From NCBI GenBank assembly GCA_015075305.1, contig JABTUS010000009.1:186001-250000 (forward strand): a DNA stretch of 64,000 nt, written 5' to 3'. Positions 24,250 through 33,892 of this stretch are shown here, one piece after another (the stretch's first letter is position 1; each line of letters begins with the position of its first letter). Origin of the DNA: Opitutaceae bacterium. Its GTDB lineage: Bacteria > Verrucomicrobiota > Verrucomicrobiia > Opitutales > Opitutaceae. Made by a program: the position numbers and the translations under genes. Under the pieces are notes generated by a model, which searched no databases, was not told the DNA's origin, and worked only from the letters and a program-made list of their open reading frames with translations.

Positions 24250-25134
24250 TCAAGCGAGTGGCACGTGAAACGTGGCGCCGACATCCACTGCCTGAAGTCG
24301 TTCAGGGCAATCCGCCCAGGCGGATCGGATACGTTGGGCGGGCTCGTGGAGCGGTTCGGAGCTCAGCTTGAAGGTTTGCTGATGAATGGGAACGAAGCTT
24401 CTGGCATGCGCCTGCCGTGCCATGGCGGCGGCCTGCTCGGGATTGCAGTGCGCTCGAATCCACGGGTCATAGGCACCGATCGGCATGAGCATCAGGTCGA
24501 GCGGCCTTTTGAGCGAACGCAACTGCGAGAACGCGGTGGTGTAGGCGGTGTCGCCGGCGAAGCAGACGCTGAAGCCGTCGCGTTCCATGAGATATGCGGA
24601 ATAGCCGCGATGTTCGTCGCGCACCATGCGTGCGCCCCAGTGGGCGACCTCGAGTCCCGTAAAGCGCACCGGTTTGCCTCCGCTGAGCGGTGGAATCCAC
24701 GCGGACTCCCCCCAGCCCAACTCGGTCACATTCCTGAACCCGCGCCGGATGAGCAGATCGCTGGTTGAACGCGCGGTGACAACCGGCGTTTCGCGGGAAA
24801 AGGATTTCAGGCTGGGAAGATCGAGGTGATCAAAGTGCGCGTGGCTGAGGACAATGATGTCCGGAGTGGGAGTTTGCGTACGATCCAAGGCCGGTTGCAG
24901 GTAGCGCTTGGGTCCGAGGATGAACGGATGAAAACCTGGTCCAATGCGTTGGGAAAAGACGGGATCTGTCAGGATGATCGTCCCCAAAAAGTTCAGAAGC
25001 ACGGTGGAGTGCCCAAGGCAGCTTCCGCTGATCCGGCTGTTTGACCAGGTTTCCGGCTGCGGTGAGAACGGAGCGGCATCGGGTACACCGCGCCCGTCAA
25101 AGATCATTTTCCACAGGTACCGAAGGTGGGCCAT
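24250..25134 (-). CDS. MBL-fold metallo-hydrolase (UlaG/NAPE-PLD-like)
   Basis: This 294-residue cytoplasmic protein has the metallo-beta-lactamase metal motif LSHAHFDHLDLP (HxHxDH) near residue 97, followed by GLEVAHWGARM, the later FAGDTAYTTAF (Asp ligand) and VPIHQQTFKL (final His). The beginning GSCLGHSTVLLNFLGTIILTDPVF is typical of the UlaG and NAPE-PLD-like branches. The exact substrate cannot be told from the sequence; phosphodiester or lactone hydrolysis are both known in the family. It stands alone between the sigma-associated genes and an isochorismatase-like gene. Confidence 0.83.
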   Translation of the reverse strand: MAHLRYLWKMIFDGRGVPDAAPFSPQPETWSNSRISGSCLGHSTVLLNFLGTIILTDPVFSQRIGPGFHPFILGPKRYLQPALDRTQTPTPDIIVLSHAHFDHLDLPSLKSFSRETPVVTARSTSDLLIRRGFRNVTELGWGESAWIPPLSGGKPVRFTGLEVAHWGARMVRDEHRGYSAYLMERDGFSVCFAGDTAYTTAFSQLRSLKRPLDLMLMPIGAYDPWIRAHCNPEQAAAMARQAHARSFVPIHQQTFKLSSEPLHEPAQRIRSAWADCPERLQAVDVGATFHVPLA

Positions 25135-25252
25135 GGCGAATTCGAATGGGAGATTTTACGGGGACACCACGCGGCCGCAATCACTTGAATCATCCGGTTG
25201 CTCCCACCTTTGCTCAGGGCAGAGATTCGATGGATGACCAATGCATGCGCAT

Positions 25253-25786
25253 TCAGCCTTGTGCGAACTGCATCGCGATGATCCTGAGGGCTTCCTCATG
25301 CAGCCCTGTCGAGCTCCAGCACAGCGCCGGTTCGACGCGGGCGTGGATCTTCGAGTCGAACAGCGAGTACATGATTCCCAGCACGCAGGCGTCGGTCTCT
25401 AGCCCGCAGACGATGGCGCGGGCGATGCCTCGCGCCTTCAGTTCCCGGATCTGCCGGCTGCTCAGTCCGTAGGTGTCCTTGTCAAACACGAGATCTCCTT
25501 TCGCGGGAGCAATCAGAAGTTCGGTTCCCCGCGAACCCGGGGAGCAGCACCTCACACCCAGATGTTTCCTGAAAAATGAGCCGGGTGGATTGACGAAGCG
25601 GGTGAAAACGCGGCAGGAAAACGTCCGGCTGTACGCTTCGATTCGGCGCACGAGTTCCGACGGAACTGCGAACTCGCGCTGGACATCGACGATGATCAGC
25701 GCAGTCGCCACCCCCTCGGGTTTCTTGCGGGAAATTTTGCGCGCGCCAAGACGCTCTTGGTGCACAGAGGAAGTCTTCTTTGTCAT
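25253..25786 (-). CDS. Isochorismatase-like cysteine hydrolase
   Basis: This 177-residue protein has the catalytic triad of the family: Asp in ALIIVDVQREF, Lys in LVFDKDTYGL and Cys in GLETDACVLG. Members hydrolyse amides or vinyl ethers such as nicotinamide, pyrazinamide or isochorismate. The residues that would fix the substrate are not clear here. It lies between an MBL hydrolase and a sensor kinase on the same strand. The start at 25786 (MTKKTSS) was chosen since the upstream ATG at 25858 overlaps the kinase gene; both are possible. Confidence 0.78.
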   Translation of the reverse strand: MTKKTSSVHQERLGARKISRKKPEGVATALIIVDVQREFAVPSELVRRIEAYSRTFSCRVFTRFVNPPGSFFRKHLGVRCCSPGSRGTELLIAPAKGDLVFDKDTYGLSSRQIRELKARGIARAIVCGLETDACVLGIMYSLFDSKIHARVEPALCWSSTGLHEEALRIIAMQFAQG

Positions 25787-25854
25787 GGTCTGTGCGAGTT
25801 CAACTCGAACAGGGGCATCGGACAAGGCGGAGGCGCCTTTCGCGGGCTCGATTT

Positions 25855-27285
25855 TCAAACTGCCAGAGCTTCATGCTGCGGTTGGCTGGCGCGAGGGAGC
25901 GTGACGGCAAATCTGGCTCCTCCCAAGGGTGACCGCGCAACCGCAATGGTGCCTCCTTGTGCCTCGACCATCGCGCGTGCCAGGCTCAATCCGAGTCCGA
26001 GCCCGCGCTGGGACCGGCTTGAGTCACTCCGATAAAGACGTCGGAATATCGCTTCGCGTTCTGACTCCGCTATTCCAGGTCCGGAGTCATCTATGCACAA
26101 TTTCACGTCGTCCTGCGCTTCCTCCATGGAGAGATCGACCCGACCGGAGGAAGGCGTGTATTTCAGGGCATTGTCGACGAGATTGCTGACCGCCTGACCG
26201 AGGCGGATGACGTCCGCATCAACCATCACGGGCACCCCGGGTGCATGAAGGGTGAGTGTGATGTTCTTTTCCTCCGCGACCTCGCGATAAAGGTCCGCCG
26301 CGCGCTCCAGCACAGTGCGAAGGTCAATCCGATCTCGATTGAGCTGCAATGCCCCGACTTCAGCTGCAGAGACGTCAAGCAGCGCCTCCAGAAGGTGCAG
26401 CACGCGGTCCGATTCATTGATGCAGTCCGCCAGAGCGGCCTGCGCCTCCTCCGGATTTCCCGTGTTGTGAAGGGCGAGTTCGGCCGTGCCCCGGAGCCTC
26501 GTAAGCGGTGTTCGCAGATCGTGCGCGAGATTGTCCAGGGTGTCGCGCAGGACCTGGACATGGGTCGCATTCCGGGTGAGGAGGGTGTTCAGCTGGGCGA
26601 CGAGCACGGCAAGCTCCCCGCGGCCGCCCGCTCCCGGGACCCGGGCGGCGAGGTCGCCCGTTTCAATGATGCGGCGCGCGGTTTCGGATACCGCGCGAAG
26701 CGGCCGTGTCGATCGCCAGGCGAACAACGTTCCGACGAGCAGGGAGAGCGCGATGGCACCGGTTCCAAGGCCGAGGAACGCGCGACGCAATGGAGCGAGC
26801 AGGACGGCGCGACTGTCGGTGCTTCGACCCACCTGGAGGAGGCGTCCGTCGATCAATGGGCGGGAGGCGATTGCATAGTCACGGAGAGCGGATTGAGGAA
26901 TGCGGATTGAATGAGTCTCGCGCGTCGCGGTGAGCCCCGGAGTGGATGGCAGTGGAAACTTTTCAATCGAGGTTTCGATCCAGTCCGGCGGGACCGACGC
27001 GAAGACGGTTTCGTTGCCAGGTCCCAGCACACGCACGAAGTAGGAGCGCACTTCTGGAGAAGCCTCCTGCGATATGTCCGCCCGAAGGGCGGAAAGCCCG
27101 CCAAGCTCATATGTCTCGGCGAGCATGCTCACCCTCCGCTCGACCGCGGCCCGGTCCCGGGACTCCAATGCATCCGCCAGGAACAGGTACAGGGCTGAGA
27201 ACAGCACGGCGGCCCCGACCGCAAATACGAGTGCGTACTGGATGGCCAGGCGAAGCGCGAGAGACTGGCGCAGACGTTCAAGCAT
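25855..27285 (-). CDS. Two-component sensor histidine kinase
   Basis: This 476-residue membrane kinase has two transmembrane segments, residues about 10-35 (YALVFAVGAAVLFSALYLFL) and about 170-195 (GLGTGAIALSLLVGTLFAW), that frame a periplasmic sensor. A HAMP linker follows, then the H-box LAHDLRTPLTRLRG, the N-box NLVDNALKYTP and the G-boxes DSGPGIA and GLGLGLSLARAMVEA. The phospho-accepting His lies in the H-box. It overlaps the upstream response regulator by eight bases, forming an operon. The signal it senses is not evident; the neighbouring degP gene suggests envelope stress. The start at 27285 was chosen for its placement right before the first membrane segment. Confidence 0.9.
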   Translation of the reverse strand: MLERLRQSLALRLAIQYALVFAVGAAVLFSALYLFLADALESRDRAAVERRVSMLAETYELGGLSALRADISQEASPEVRSYFVRVLGPGNETVFASVPPDWIETSIEKFPLPSTPGLTATRETHSIRIPQSALRDYAIASRPLIDGRLLQVGRSTDSRAVLLAPLRRAFLGLGTGAIALSLLVGTLFAWRSTRPLRAVSETARRIIETGDLAARVPGAGGRGELAVLVAQLNTLLTRNATHVQVLRDTLDNLAHDLRTPLTRLRGTAELALHNTGNPEEAQAALADCINESDRVLHLLEALLDVSAAEVGALQLNRDRIDLRTVLERAADLYREVAEEKNITLTLHAPGVPVMVDADVIRLGQAVSNLVDNALKYTPSSGRVDLSMEEAQDDVKLCIDDSGPGIAESEREAIFRRLYRSDSSRSQRGLGLGLSLARAMVEAQGGTIAVARSPLGGARFAVTLPRASQPQHEALAV

Positions 27286-27949
27286 GAGCGCGAAACAGAT
27301 AGCCCACGTTTCGGACGGTTTCGATCCGGGTGTGGTCGGGATCGATCTTGCCGCGCAATCGATGCATGACGACGTCGACGACATTCGTCTGTGGATCGAA
27401 GCTGTAGTCCCACACGTGCTCCAGGATCATGGTCTTGCTCACCGGACGCCCCGCGTGGCGCAGCAGGAAGGCCAGCAGGGCGAATTCGCGCGGCTGCAGC
27501 TCCACGGGCTGACCGGCGCACGTGACCTCCCGGGTGACCAGGTCGAGCGTCACATCGCCGGCGCTGAGTCGGGTCGACTCGGGTGCCTGAGTCGCCCGGC
27601 GGATGAGCGCCTGCACGCGTGCGAGCAGTTCTGAGAAGGCGAAGGGTTTTGTGAGGTAGTCGTCCCCTCCGCTTTGCAGTCCCTTGATGCGATCGTCGAC
27701 GGAGCTTCGCGCGCTGAGGAAGAGGACGGGCAGGGGATTGCGTGCGCCGCGCAAGCGTCTGACGAGGCTCAATCCATCGAGCTTCGGCAGCATCACGTCG
27801 ACGATGGCGGCATCGTAGGTCGTGGACTGGGCAAGCACGAGTGCGGTGTCGCCGTCCGGCGCATGGTCGACGGCGTAGGCTGCCTGTTTCAGTCCGCGCA
27901 CAATGAACGAGGCGATCTTGGCATCATCTTCCACCACGAGGATTCTCAT
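27278..27949 (-). CDS. OmpR/PhoB-family response regulator
   Basis: This 223-residue regulator has an N-terminal receiver domain with MRILVVEDDAKIASFIVRGL, the phosphoacceptor Asp51 in IVDVMLPKLDG and the conserved Lys in DYLTKPFAFSELLARV. The C-terminal winged-helix domain contains LQPREFALLAFLLRHAGRPVSK and VVDVVMHRLRGKID. The ATG at 27949 begins the receiver exactly; the frame is open up to 28060. It is the first gene of the pair with the histidine kinase. A terminator for degP lies 46 bases upstream, so it probably has its own promoter. Confidence 0.92.
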   Translation of the reverse strand: MRILVVEDDAKIASFIVRGLKQAAYAVDHAPDGDTALVLAQSTTYDAAIVDVMLPKLDGLSLVRRLRGARNPLPVLFLSARSSVDDRIKGLQSGGDDYLTKPFAFSELLARVQALIRRATQAPESTRLSAGDVTLDLVTREVTCAGQPVELQPREFALLAFLLRHAGRPVSKTMILEHVWDYSFDPQTNVVDVVMHRLRGKIDPDHTRIETVRNVGYLFRAHA

Positions 27950-27994
27950 CTGCCGGTGAGTGTGATCGAGCGGGGATCCCTTGGAAAGTGCGGA

Positions 27995-28033
27995 AAGAAA
28001 ACCGGCATCGCTCCCAGATGGAAACGATGCCGG
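27995..28033 (-). terminator. Intrinsic terminator after the degP-like gene
   Basis: A perfect 9-bp stem (28002-28010 with 28025-28033) closes a 14-base loop. On the minus strand it is followed by a TTTTCTT tract (complement of 27995-28001). It lies 40 bases downstream of the degP-like stop and upstream of the response regulator. Confidence 0.72.
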
Positions 28034-28072
28034 GTGAACCAAACTCCGCTGGCCTGACAAAGGGGGCGTGAA

Positions 28073-29590
<1,518 letters not shown>

Positions 29591-29640
29591 GATGGGCTCG
29601 ATAATGCCGTATACCATGCCACACGGACTTTTCAGGACCC

Positions 29641-29674
29641 TTTCGCCAAAATGACAGAAGTGTCATTTTCGAAA
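29641..29674. promoter_or_regulatory. Extended inverted repeat upstream of the degP-like gene
   Basis: The core is AAAATGACA-GAAG-TGTCATTTT (29648-29669), a perfect 9-bp inverted repeat with four central bases. Flanking TTTCG (29641-29645) and CGAAA (29670-29674) are also complementary apart from two extra C. It lies 58-84 bases upstream of the degP ATG, a good place for an operator. Confidence 0.55.
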
Positions 29675-29809
29675 GAGTATCAATTTGGGCCAATTCAAGG
29701 ACAAATTCAGTTTCTTGAATGAAGTCCGGGTGTTTTGAGGGCCGGCTCCGCATGCAGCAACGGGCTCTTTCTGAAGGCCTTGCCTGAAATGCGGAAAAGT
29801 AGTTTCACC

Positions 29810-29883
29810 TGGTGCGGGTGGCGGGAATCGAACCCGCCTCTCATGCTTGGGAAGCACACATTCTACCGATGAACTACACCCGC
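29810..29883 (-). tRNA. tRNA-Gly (anticodon CCC)
   Basis: On the minus strand the 74 bases fold as a full tRNA. The acceptor stem is GCGGGTG with CACCCGC. The D arm contains GTTCATCGGTAGAAT, the anticodon loop is TTCCCAA (anticodon CCC, reading GGG) and the T arm is GGCGGGTTCGATTCCCGCC. Discriminator A and the encoded CCA end the gene at 29810. It stands alone between degP and gspF. Confidence 0.95.
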
Positions 29884-30051
29884 GAGAGGTGTGGCCAGCT
29901 TGAAGGGTGCGGGCGGCGGGTCAACGATCTTCATCGGACCTCTTTCGGAGCCGCTTCCCGGGAGATGACCCCAAGGTTGGGGTGTTATTTGGCGCGACAG
30001 CGGTTGAAGGCGGGGTGAAGTGAGGCTCAACGAATTCCCCCTTTTCATCGC

Positions 30052-31365
30052 ATGCCAACGTATCGCTACCGAGCCGTCCGAGTCGGTGTCCGCAGGAAAA
30101 TCTCCAGCACGCTCGACGCGAATTCTGGTGCGGAAGCGCTTGCCTGGCTGAAGGCCCAGGGTCTTTCGCCAGTTGCGCTCGACGAGGTTCAAAAGGGTCG
30201 CGGTGCGTTGTTTACTTGGGGAGGGACTGGCTTTGCCAGCCAGGAGCTCAGAAATGCGCCCGGCGGAGGCCTGCGATCGGCGGTTGTGCATTGGTGGCGT
30301 GCCGTGGCGGCGCAGCCGCGGGTCAAGGCAGGGGTGCTTTGCGCCTTCACCCGGCAACTGGCCACGCTGATCGCCGCAGGGCTGCCGATCCTGCGAAGTC
30401 TGGAGCTGCTCACGCGCCAGGAACGATCCAAGGGCATGCGTTTTGTCCTGAGTGACCTGGCTGAATGCATTCGTGCAGGCGAAAGCCTGTCCGCGGCCCT
30501 CAGCCGGCATCACGCCGTGTTCGATCCCCTCTATGTCAACATGGTCAGGGCGGGAGAAGCCGGGGGAATGCTGGACGAGATCCTTGATCGTCTGGCTCGG
30601 TTTCTCGAAAAATCGGCGCGAATGCGGGGGAAGGCTAGGGCCGCACTGGCATATCCCGTCATCCTCATGATCGTCGCCGGTGCAATCGTGGCCGCGCTCA
30701 CGACATTTGTCGTGCCGAAATTTGAACAGGTCTTTCTGACCCAGTTGAACGGGCGGAGCCTTCCGCTTTTGACAGAAATTGTGATCGGCATTTCCAAAGG
30801 TGTGGCGCGTCACTTCCTGCTCCTGATTTGTGCGGCATTCCTGACGGCCTATGTTGTTGCATGGCTCTCACGCAGAGAGTGGTTCAAACATCGGTTGGAT
30901 CGCACGGCATTGAGCCTCCCATTGTTCGGGGATTTCCTGAAGCGCGTCGCGTTGGGACCTTTCTGCCGCACGTTTGGAACGCTCCTCGGTGCGGGTGTGC
31001 CCATTCTTCAGGCGTTGTCACTGACACGGGACGCAACGATGAATCGCGCGGTGGCCGGCGCTCTTGATCACCTTCATGCGCGGATTGAGGCGGGTGCATT
31101 GGTTGCGCCGACCTTGGCGGATGCGCGGGTTTTTCCGCCGCTTCTCGTGGCGATGGTGGAGGTCGGCGAGGCAGCCGGGAGACTTCCCGAGATGCTGACC
31201 GGGGTCGCCGACATCTATGACGACGAAATCGAAAATGCCTCGGCGGCTTTCATGTCGCTGCTCGAACCGCTCCTCATTGTCGTCATGGCGGTTGTCGTGG
31301 GCACGATCGTGATCGCACTTTTTCTGCCGATGATAGAGATCATCAGGAGCCTGAGCGGGGGGTAG
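30052..31365 (+). CDS. Type II secretion / type IV pilus inner-membrane protein (GspF/PilC family)
   Basis: This 437-residue protein is the inner-membrane platform of a type II secretion or type IV pilus machine. It has two copies of the T2SF domain, the first with FTRQLATLIAAGLPILRSLELL and MVRAGEAGGMLDEILDRLA, the second with FCRTFGTLLGAGVPILQAL and MVEVGEAAGRLPEML. Three membrane segments are visible: near YPVILMIVAGAIVAALTTFVV, FLLLICAAFLTAYVVAWL and LLIVVMAVVVGTIVIALFLPM. No other secretion gene is adjacent, so the gene is orphaned here. Its last 23 bases overlap the convergent YhaM-like gene. Confidence 0.92.
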   Translation: MPTYRYRAVRVGVRRKISSTLDANSGAEALAWLKAQGLSPVALDEVQKGRGALFTWGGTGFASQELRNAPGGGLRSAVVHWWRAVAAQPRVKAGVLCAFTRQLATLIAAGLPILRSLELLTRQERSKGMRFVLSDLAECIRAGESLSAALSRHHAVFDPLYVNMVRAGEAGGMLDEILDRLARFLEKSARMRGKARAALAYPVILMIVAGAIVAALTTFVVPKFEQVFLTQLNGRSLPLLTEIVIGISKGVARHFLLLICAAFLTAYVVAWLSRREWFKHRLDRTALSLPLFGDFLKRVALGPFCRTFGTLLGAGVPILQALSLTRDATMNRAVAGALDHLHARIEAGALVAPTLADARVFPPLLVAMVEVGEAAGRLPEMLTGVADIYDDEIENASAAFMSLLEPLLIVVMAVVVGTIVIALFLPMIEIIRSLSGG

Positions 31366-32371
31366 GATCTTCCGTGGTCCGATTGGATGCCAGCCTGCGT
31401 GTGAGCAGGGACGTGTTCAGTCCGGGGAGGCGCTCCGAGAATTCCTCGTCGTTCCCGGCCTGGCGCAATGCCCGCTGCACCATGCCCATCCTGGCATCCA
31501 GATTGTCGATCATCGAAACAAGCACTGCCTCGGGAGTGGCCGCATAGACGGCGGCGCCCCATTCGGGCTCGCCCTGATGACTCAGGATGATGTGCTCGAG
31601 CCGCTCGATGCGTTCCGAATCCAGATGGGCCTTGAGGGCGGCCTTTCGAACCAACTGATAGCCGAGGACGACATGGCCCTGCAGGATTCCGCGACGACTC
31701 CGCCGGGTGGAAAGGGTGCCCTCGTATTCAATCGTCTTGCCGACGTCGTGGAGCAGGACTCCTGCAATGGTCAGATCCACATCGGCCTCGGTGTAAACCG
31801 GCAGGAGCGCGATGCAGGCCCTCAGCATGTGCACGGTGTGCTCGAGCAGACCATGGCGATAGGCGTGGTGCATCGACACCGCGGCGGGGCTCCAGCGAAA
31901 AACCTCGCCAATCTCCTCGAACACGCCGCGAACCGTCAGGCGAAGCTCATCGTGCCGGATGCGGTCGATTCCTTCCTGAAGCTCCTTCCACAGGAGATCG
32001 GCGCTTTCGGGAGCGAGCTCGACCAGACTGTCGAGAACCCCCGGAGCGGACAGATCCTCCTCCGACAGGACAGTTGCCCTGACCAGTCGTGGTGAAAAGC
32101 GCCCCTGGAAGAAATCCGTCTTCCCTTCGACGCGGATCACCGAGCCCTCGCCGGCGTGCCTGATTGTTTCCAGCAGCGGATTGTCGCTGAAAAGCGTGCA
32201 TCCAAACGAGCCTCCGCGATCCCCGAGTTCCAGGCTGATGAAGGGATTGCCATTCGAGGCGACCTTGGACGCGAGCTTCCTGATCACCAGGAGTGCGGTG
32301 AACGGCCTGCCGGGCACGGGAGCCGATGCCTTGAGTTCGCGTACCGATTGAAGAGGGCTGTCGTCAGGCAT
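31343..32371 (-). CDS. YhaM-like OB-fold / HD-domain 3'-5' exonuclease
   Basis: This 342-residue protein has an N-terminal OB-fold (about 20-110, with SLELGDRGGSFGCTLFSDN and VIRVEGKTDFFQGRFSPRLV) and an HD metal-dependent domain with the pattern HHAYRHGLLEHTVHMLRA, LLHDVGKTIEYEG and HIILSHQGEPEWG. The same arrangement occurs in YhaM, a 3'-5' exoribonuclease of RNA decay. The C-terminal tail is short and basic. The start at 32371 was chosen since the OB-fold begins soon after; the open frame extends to 32410. The phosphatase gene on the same strand ends 56 bases upstream. The 3' end overlaps gspF. Confidence 0.82.
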   Translation of the reverse strand: MPDDSPLQSVRELKASAPVPGRPFTALLVIRKLASKVASNGNPFISLELGDRGGSFGCTLFSDNPLLETIRHAGEGSVIRVEGKTDFFQGRFSPRLVRATVLSEEDLSAPGVLDSLVELAPESADLLWKELQEGIDRIRHDELRLTVRGVFEEIGEVFRWSPAAVSMHHAYRHGLLEHTVHMLRACIALLPVYTEADVDLTIAGVLLHDVGKTIEYEGTLSTRRSRRGILQGHVVLGYQLVRKAALKAHLDSERIERLEHIILSHQGEPEWGAAVYAATPEAVLVSMIDNLDARMGMVQRALRQAGNDEEFSERLPGLNTSLLTRRLASNRTTEDPTPRSGS

Positions 32372-32427
32372 GCGGAGTTCCGAGGCAAGGGGATGAGAGT
32401 GAGAAGGCAATCGCGGAAATCATGCAT

Positions 32428-33087
32428 TCAGCCGAAGTAGCGCCTGCGGGCCTTCACCTGCACGAAGCGCCGGTCCGGGAGCACGAATGCCGTCAGGTGG
32501 CCGCCAAGCACACAGGCTGTGTCAATTCCCGCGGACCACTTCAACGGGTATATTTCCGGGCGGGGGGTGTGTCCGTAGACCACGTAGGGAGGGCCCTTCC
32601 AGAGGTCCGCCCAAGCGGGGCAGTTTTCGCAGTCCGCACGCTTGCGCGGTTTGCCGGCTGCATCGATCACTTGAATCCTCGTCACCACGCTGGCCGGCTG
32701 GCTCTGCCATGGGGAGTCGGGAAGGAATCCTCCGTGAACGAAGACCGTTTGAGCTTCCCCCACAAAATGCGTGAGTGGCATTTGCTCCAGGTAGATCCAA
32801 TCCTCCGGACGCAATTTGGAAAGGGTGTCCGCGTCGGTCTCGCGAAGCAGGTCCCGGTTGCCTGTCCGGCGAAACTCCAGCAGCCTCATTTCGTGGTTAC
32901 CCAGGAGCGACAAGGCGCGATACTGCCTGGCGAGATCGATGACACGCAGGCTGTCCGGGCCCCGGTTCACCAGGTCTCCAAGAAGTATGATTTGATCCTT
33001 GGGAGTCGGCGACAGCCGCCTGAGCAATTCGGCGAACTCCGCATGGCAGCCATGTATGTCGCCGATGGCGATGATGCGTCCGTTCAT
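32428..33087 (-). CDS. Calcineurin-like metallophosphoesterase (serine/threonine protein phosphatase type)
   Basis: This 219-residue cytoplasmic enzyme has the metal-binding motifs of the PPP/ApaH family: IIAIGDIHGCHAEF (GDxHG), LLGDLVNRGPDSL (GDxxDRG, here NRG), LLGNHEMRLLEF (GNHE), VFVHGGFLP and VYGHTPRPEIY. The Asp in the second motif is replaced by Asn, a common variant. It could act on phosphoproteins or on diadenosine tetraphosphate; the length is shorter than ApaH, so a bacterial protein phosphatase is more likely. The start at 33087 gives the canonical N-terminus; the longer frame to 33198 would overlap the next gene. It is divergent from the hypothetical gene at 33146, with 58 bases between. 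Confidence 0.85.
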   Translation of the reverse strand: MNGRIIAIGDIHGCHAEFAELLRRLSPTPKDQIILLGDLVNRGPDSLRVIDLARQYRALSLLGNHEMRLLEFRRTGNRDLLRETDADTLSKLRPEDWIYLEQMPLTHFVGEAQTVFVHGGFLPDSPWQSQPASVVTRIQVIDAAGKPRKRADCENCPAWADLWKGPPYVVYGHTPRPEIYPLKWSAGIDTACVLGGHLTAFVLPDRRFVQVKARRRYFG

Positions 33088-33145
33088 GCGATATCCGTTG
33101 ATTTTTGCTAGCTTCGCGATGGACGCAAAGTAAACAATCAAGCCT

Positions 33146-33715
33146 ATGGAGTTGAATTTACAGCCGCTGGGGGAGGCTTGCGCGGTGAGCGGGCGCACCT
33201 TTTCCGCAGGTGACCGCGTCGTGAGTTATCTTGTTCGCGAACCGGCCAGCCTCGAAATCCATCGCTGCGATGTCGCCGAAGCCGAGCATGATCGTTTCGA
33301 TTCGCCGGGCGTGGTGGTGTGCCGCTGGGTTCATTCCTTCAAGCCGCGCAAGCCAGGCGAGAATGCCGACCGAGCGTTGAAGCTGACGGCGGAGACACTG
33401 TTTCTGACCCTGGCGGATCCCGCCAATGAACCCTCTCCGGAGAATACGCGCCTGCTGCAGTTCCTGGCATTGATGCTCGAGCGCAAGCGTGTGGTCCGCC
33501 CCAAGGGACGCAGCGCCGATGGCATGCGCACGGTGATTGAACACGTGAGGTCAAAGCAGCTGTTCGAGATTCCCGCCACCGAGCTCACGCCCGAATTTTT
33601 CACGCAGGTGCAGGCACAGCTCAGCATCCTGGTGGGTACGAAATCAGGCGGCCAGGCCCCGGCATCACCGACTGACGGACCGGAGGGGGAATGTGCGGTT
33701 GGGTCGGAGGGATGA
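33146..33715 (+). CDS. Conserved hypothetical protein of PVC bacteria
   Basis: This 189-residue protein has no motif that I can name. It begins MELNLQPLGEACAVSGRTFSAGDRVV and has a small set of cysteines and histidines (CAVSGR, HRCDV, VVCRWVHSF). A helical part LLQFLALMLERKRVVRPKGR follows, and the tail is low complexity. Similar-looking short proteins occur widely in planctomycetes and verrucomicrobia, with a CxxSGRxFxxG start and the LALMLxRKR pattern; this is from memory and not checked. It is divergent from the phosphatase gene. The function is unknown. Confidence 0.7.
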   Translation: MELNLQPLGEACAVSGRTFSAGDRVVSYLVREPASLEIHRCDVAEAEHDRFDSPGVVVCRWVHSFKPRKPGENADRALKLTAETLFLTLADPANEPSPENTRLLQFLALMLERKRVVRPKGRSADGMRTVIEHVRSKQLFEIPATELTPEFFTQVQAQLSILVGTKSGGQAPASPTDGPEGECAVGSEG

Positions 33716-33892
33716 TCCGGCTGGGCAAGAGGGTCGGTATCGCGCCGCCATGCACCTCCAATGTGGGTGGATGAAAACAGTGGTGGAGGGGCACGCTTTG
33801 TCGCGACCCGGGGACGGGCGTTGCACAAAAGCGACAGACAACTTTCGCGCGGTTTCGCGGCACACGCGGATCGTGGGAGATCAGTCGACCGA

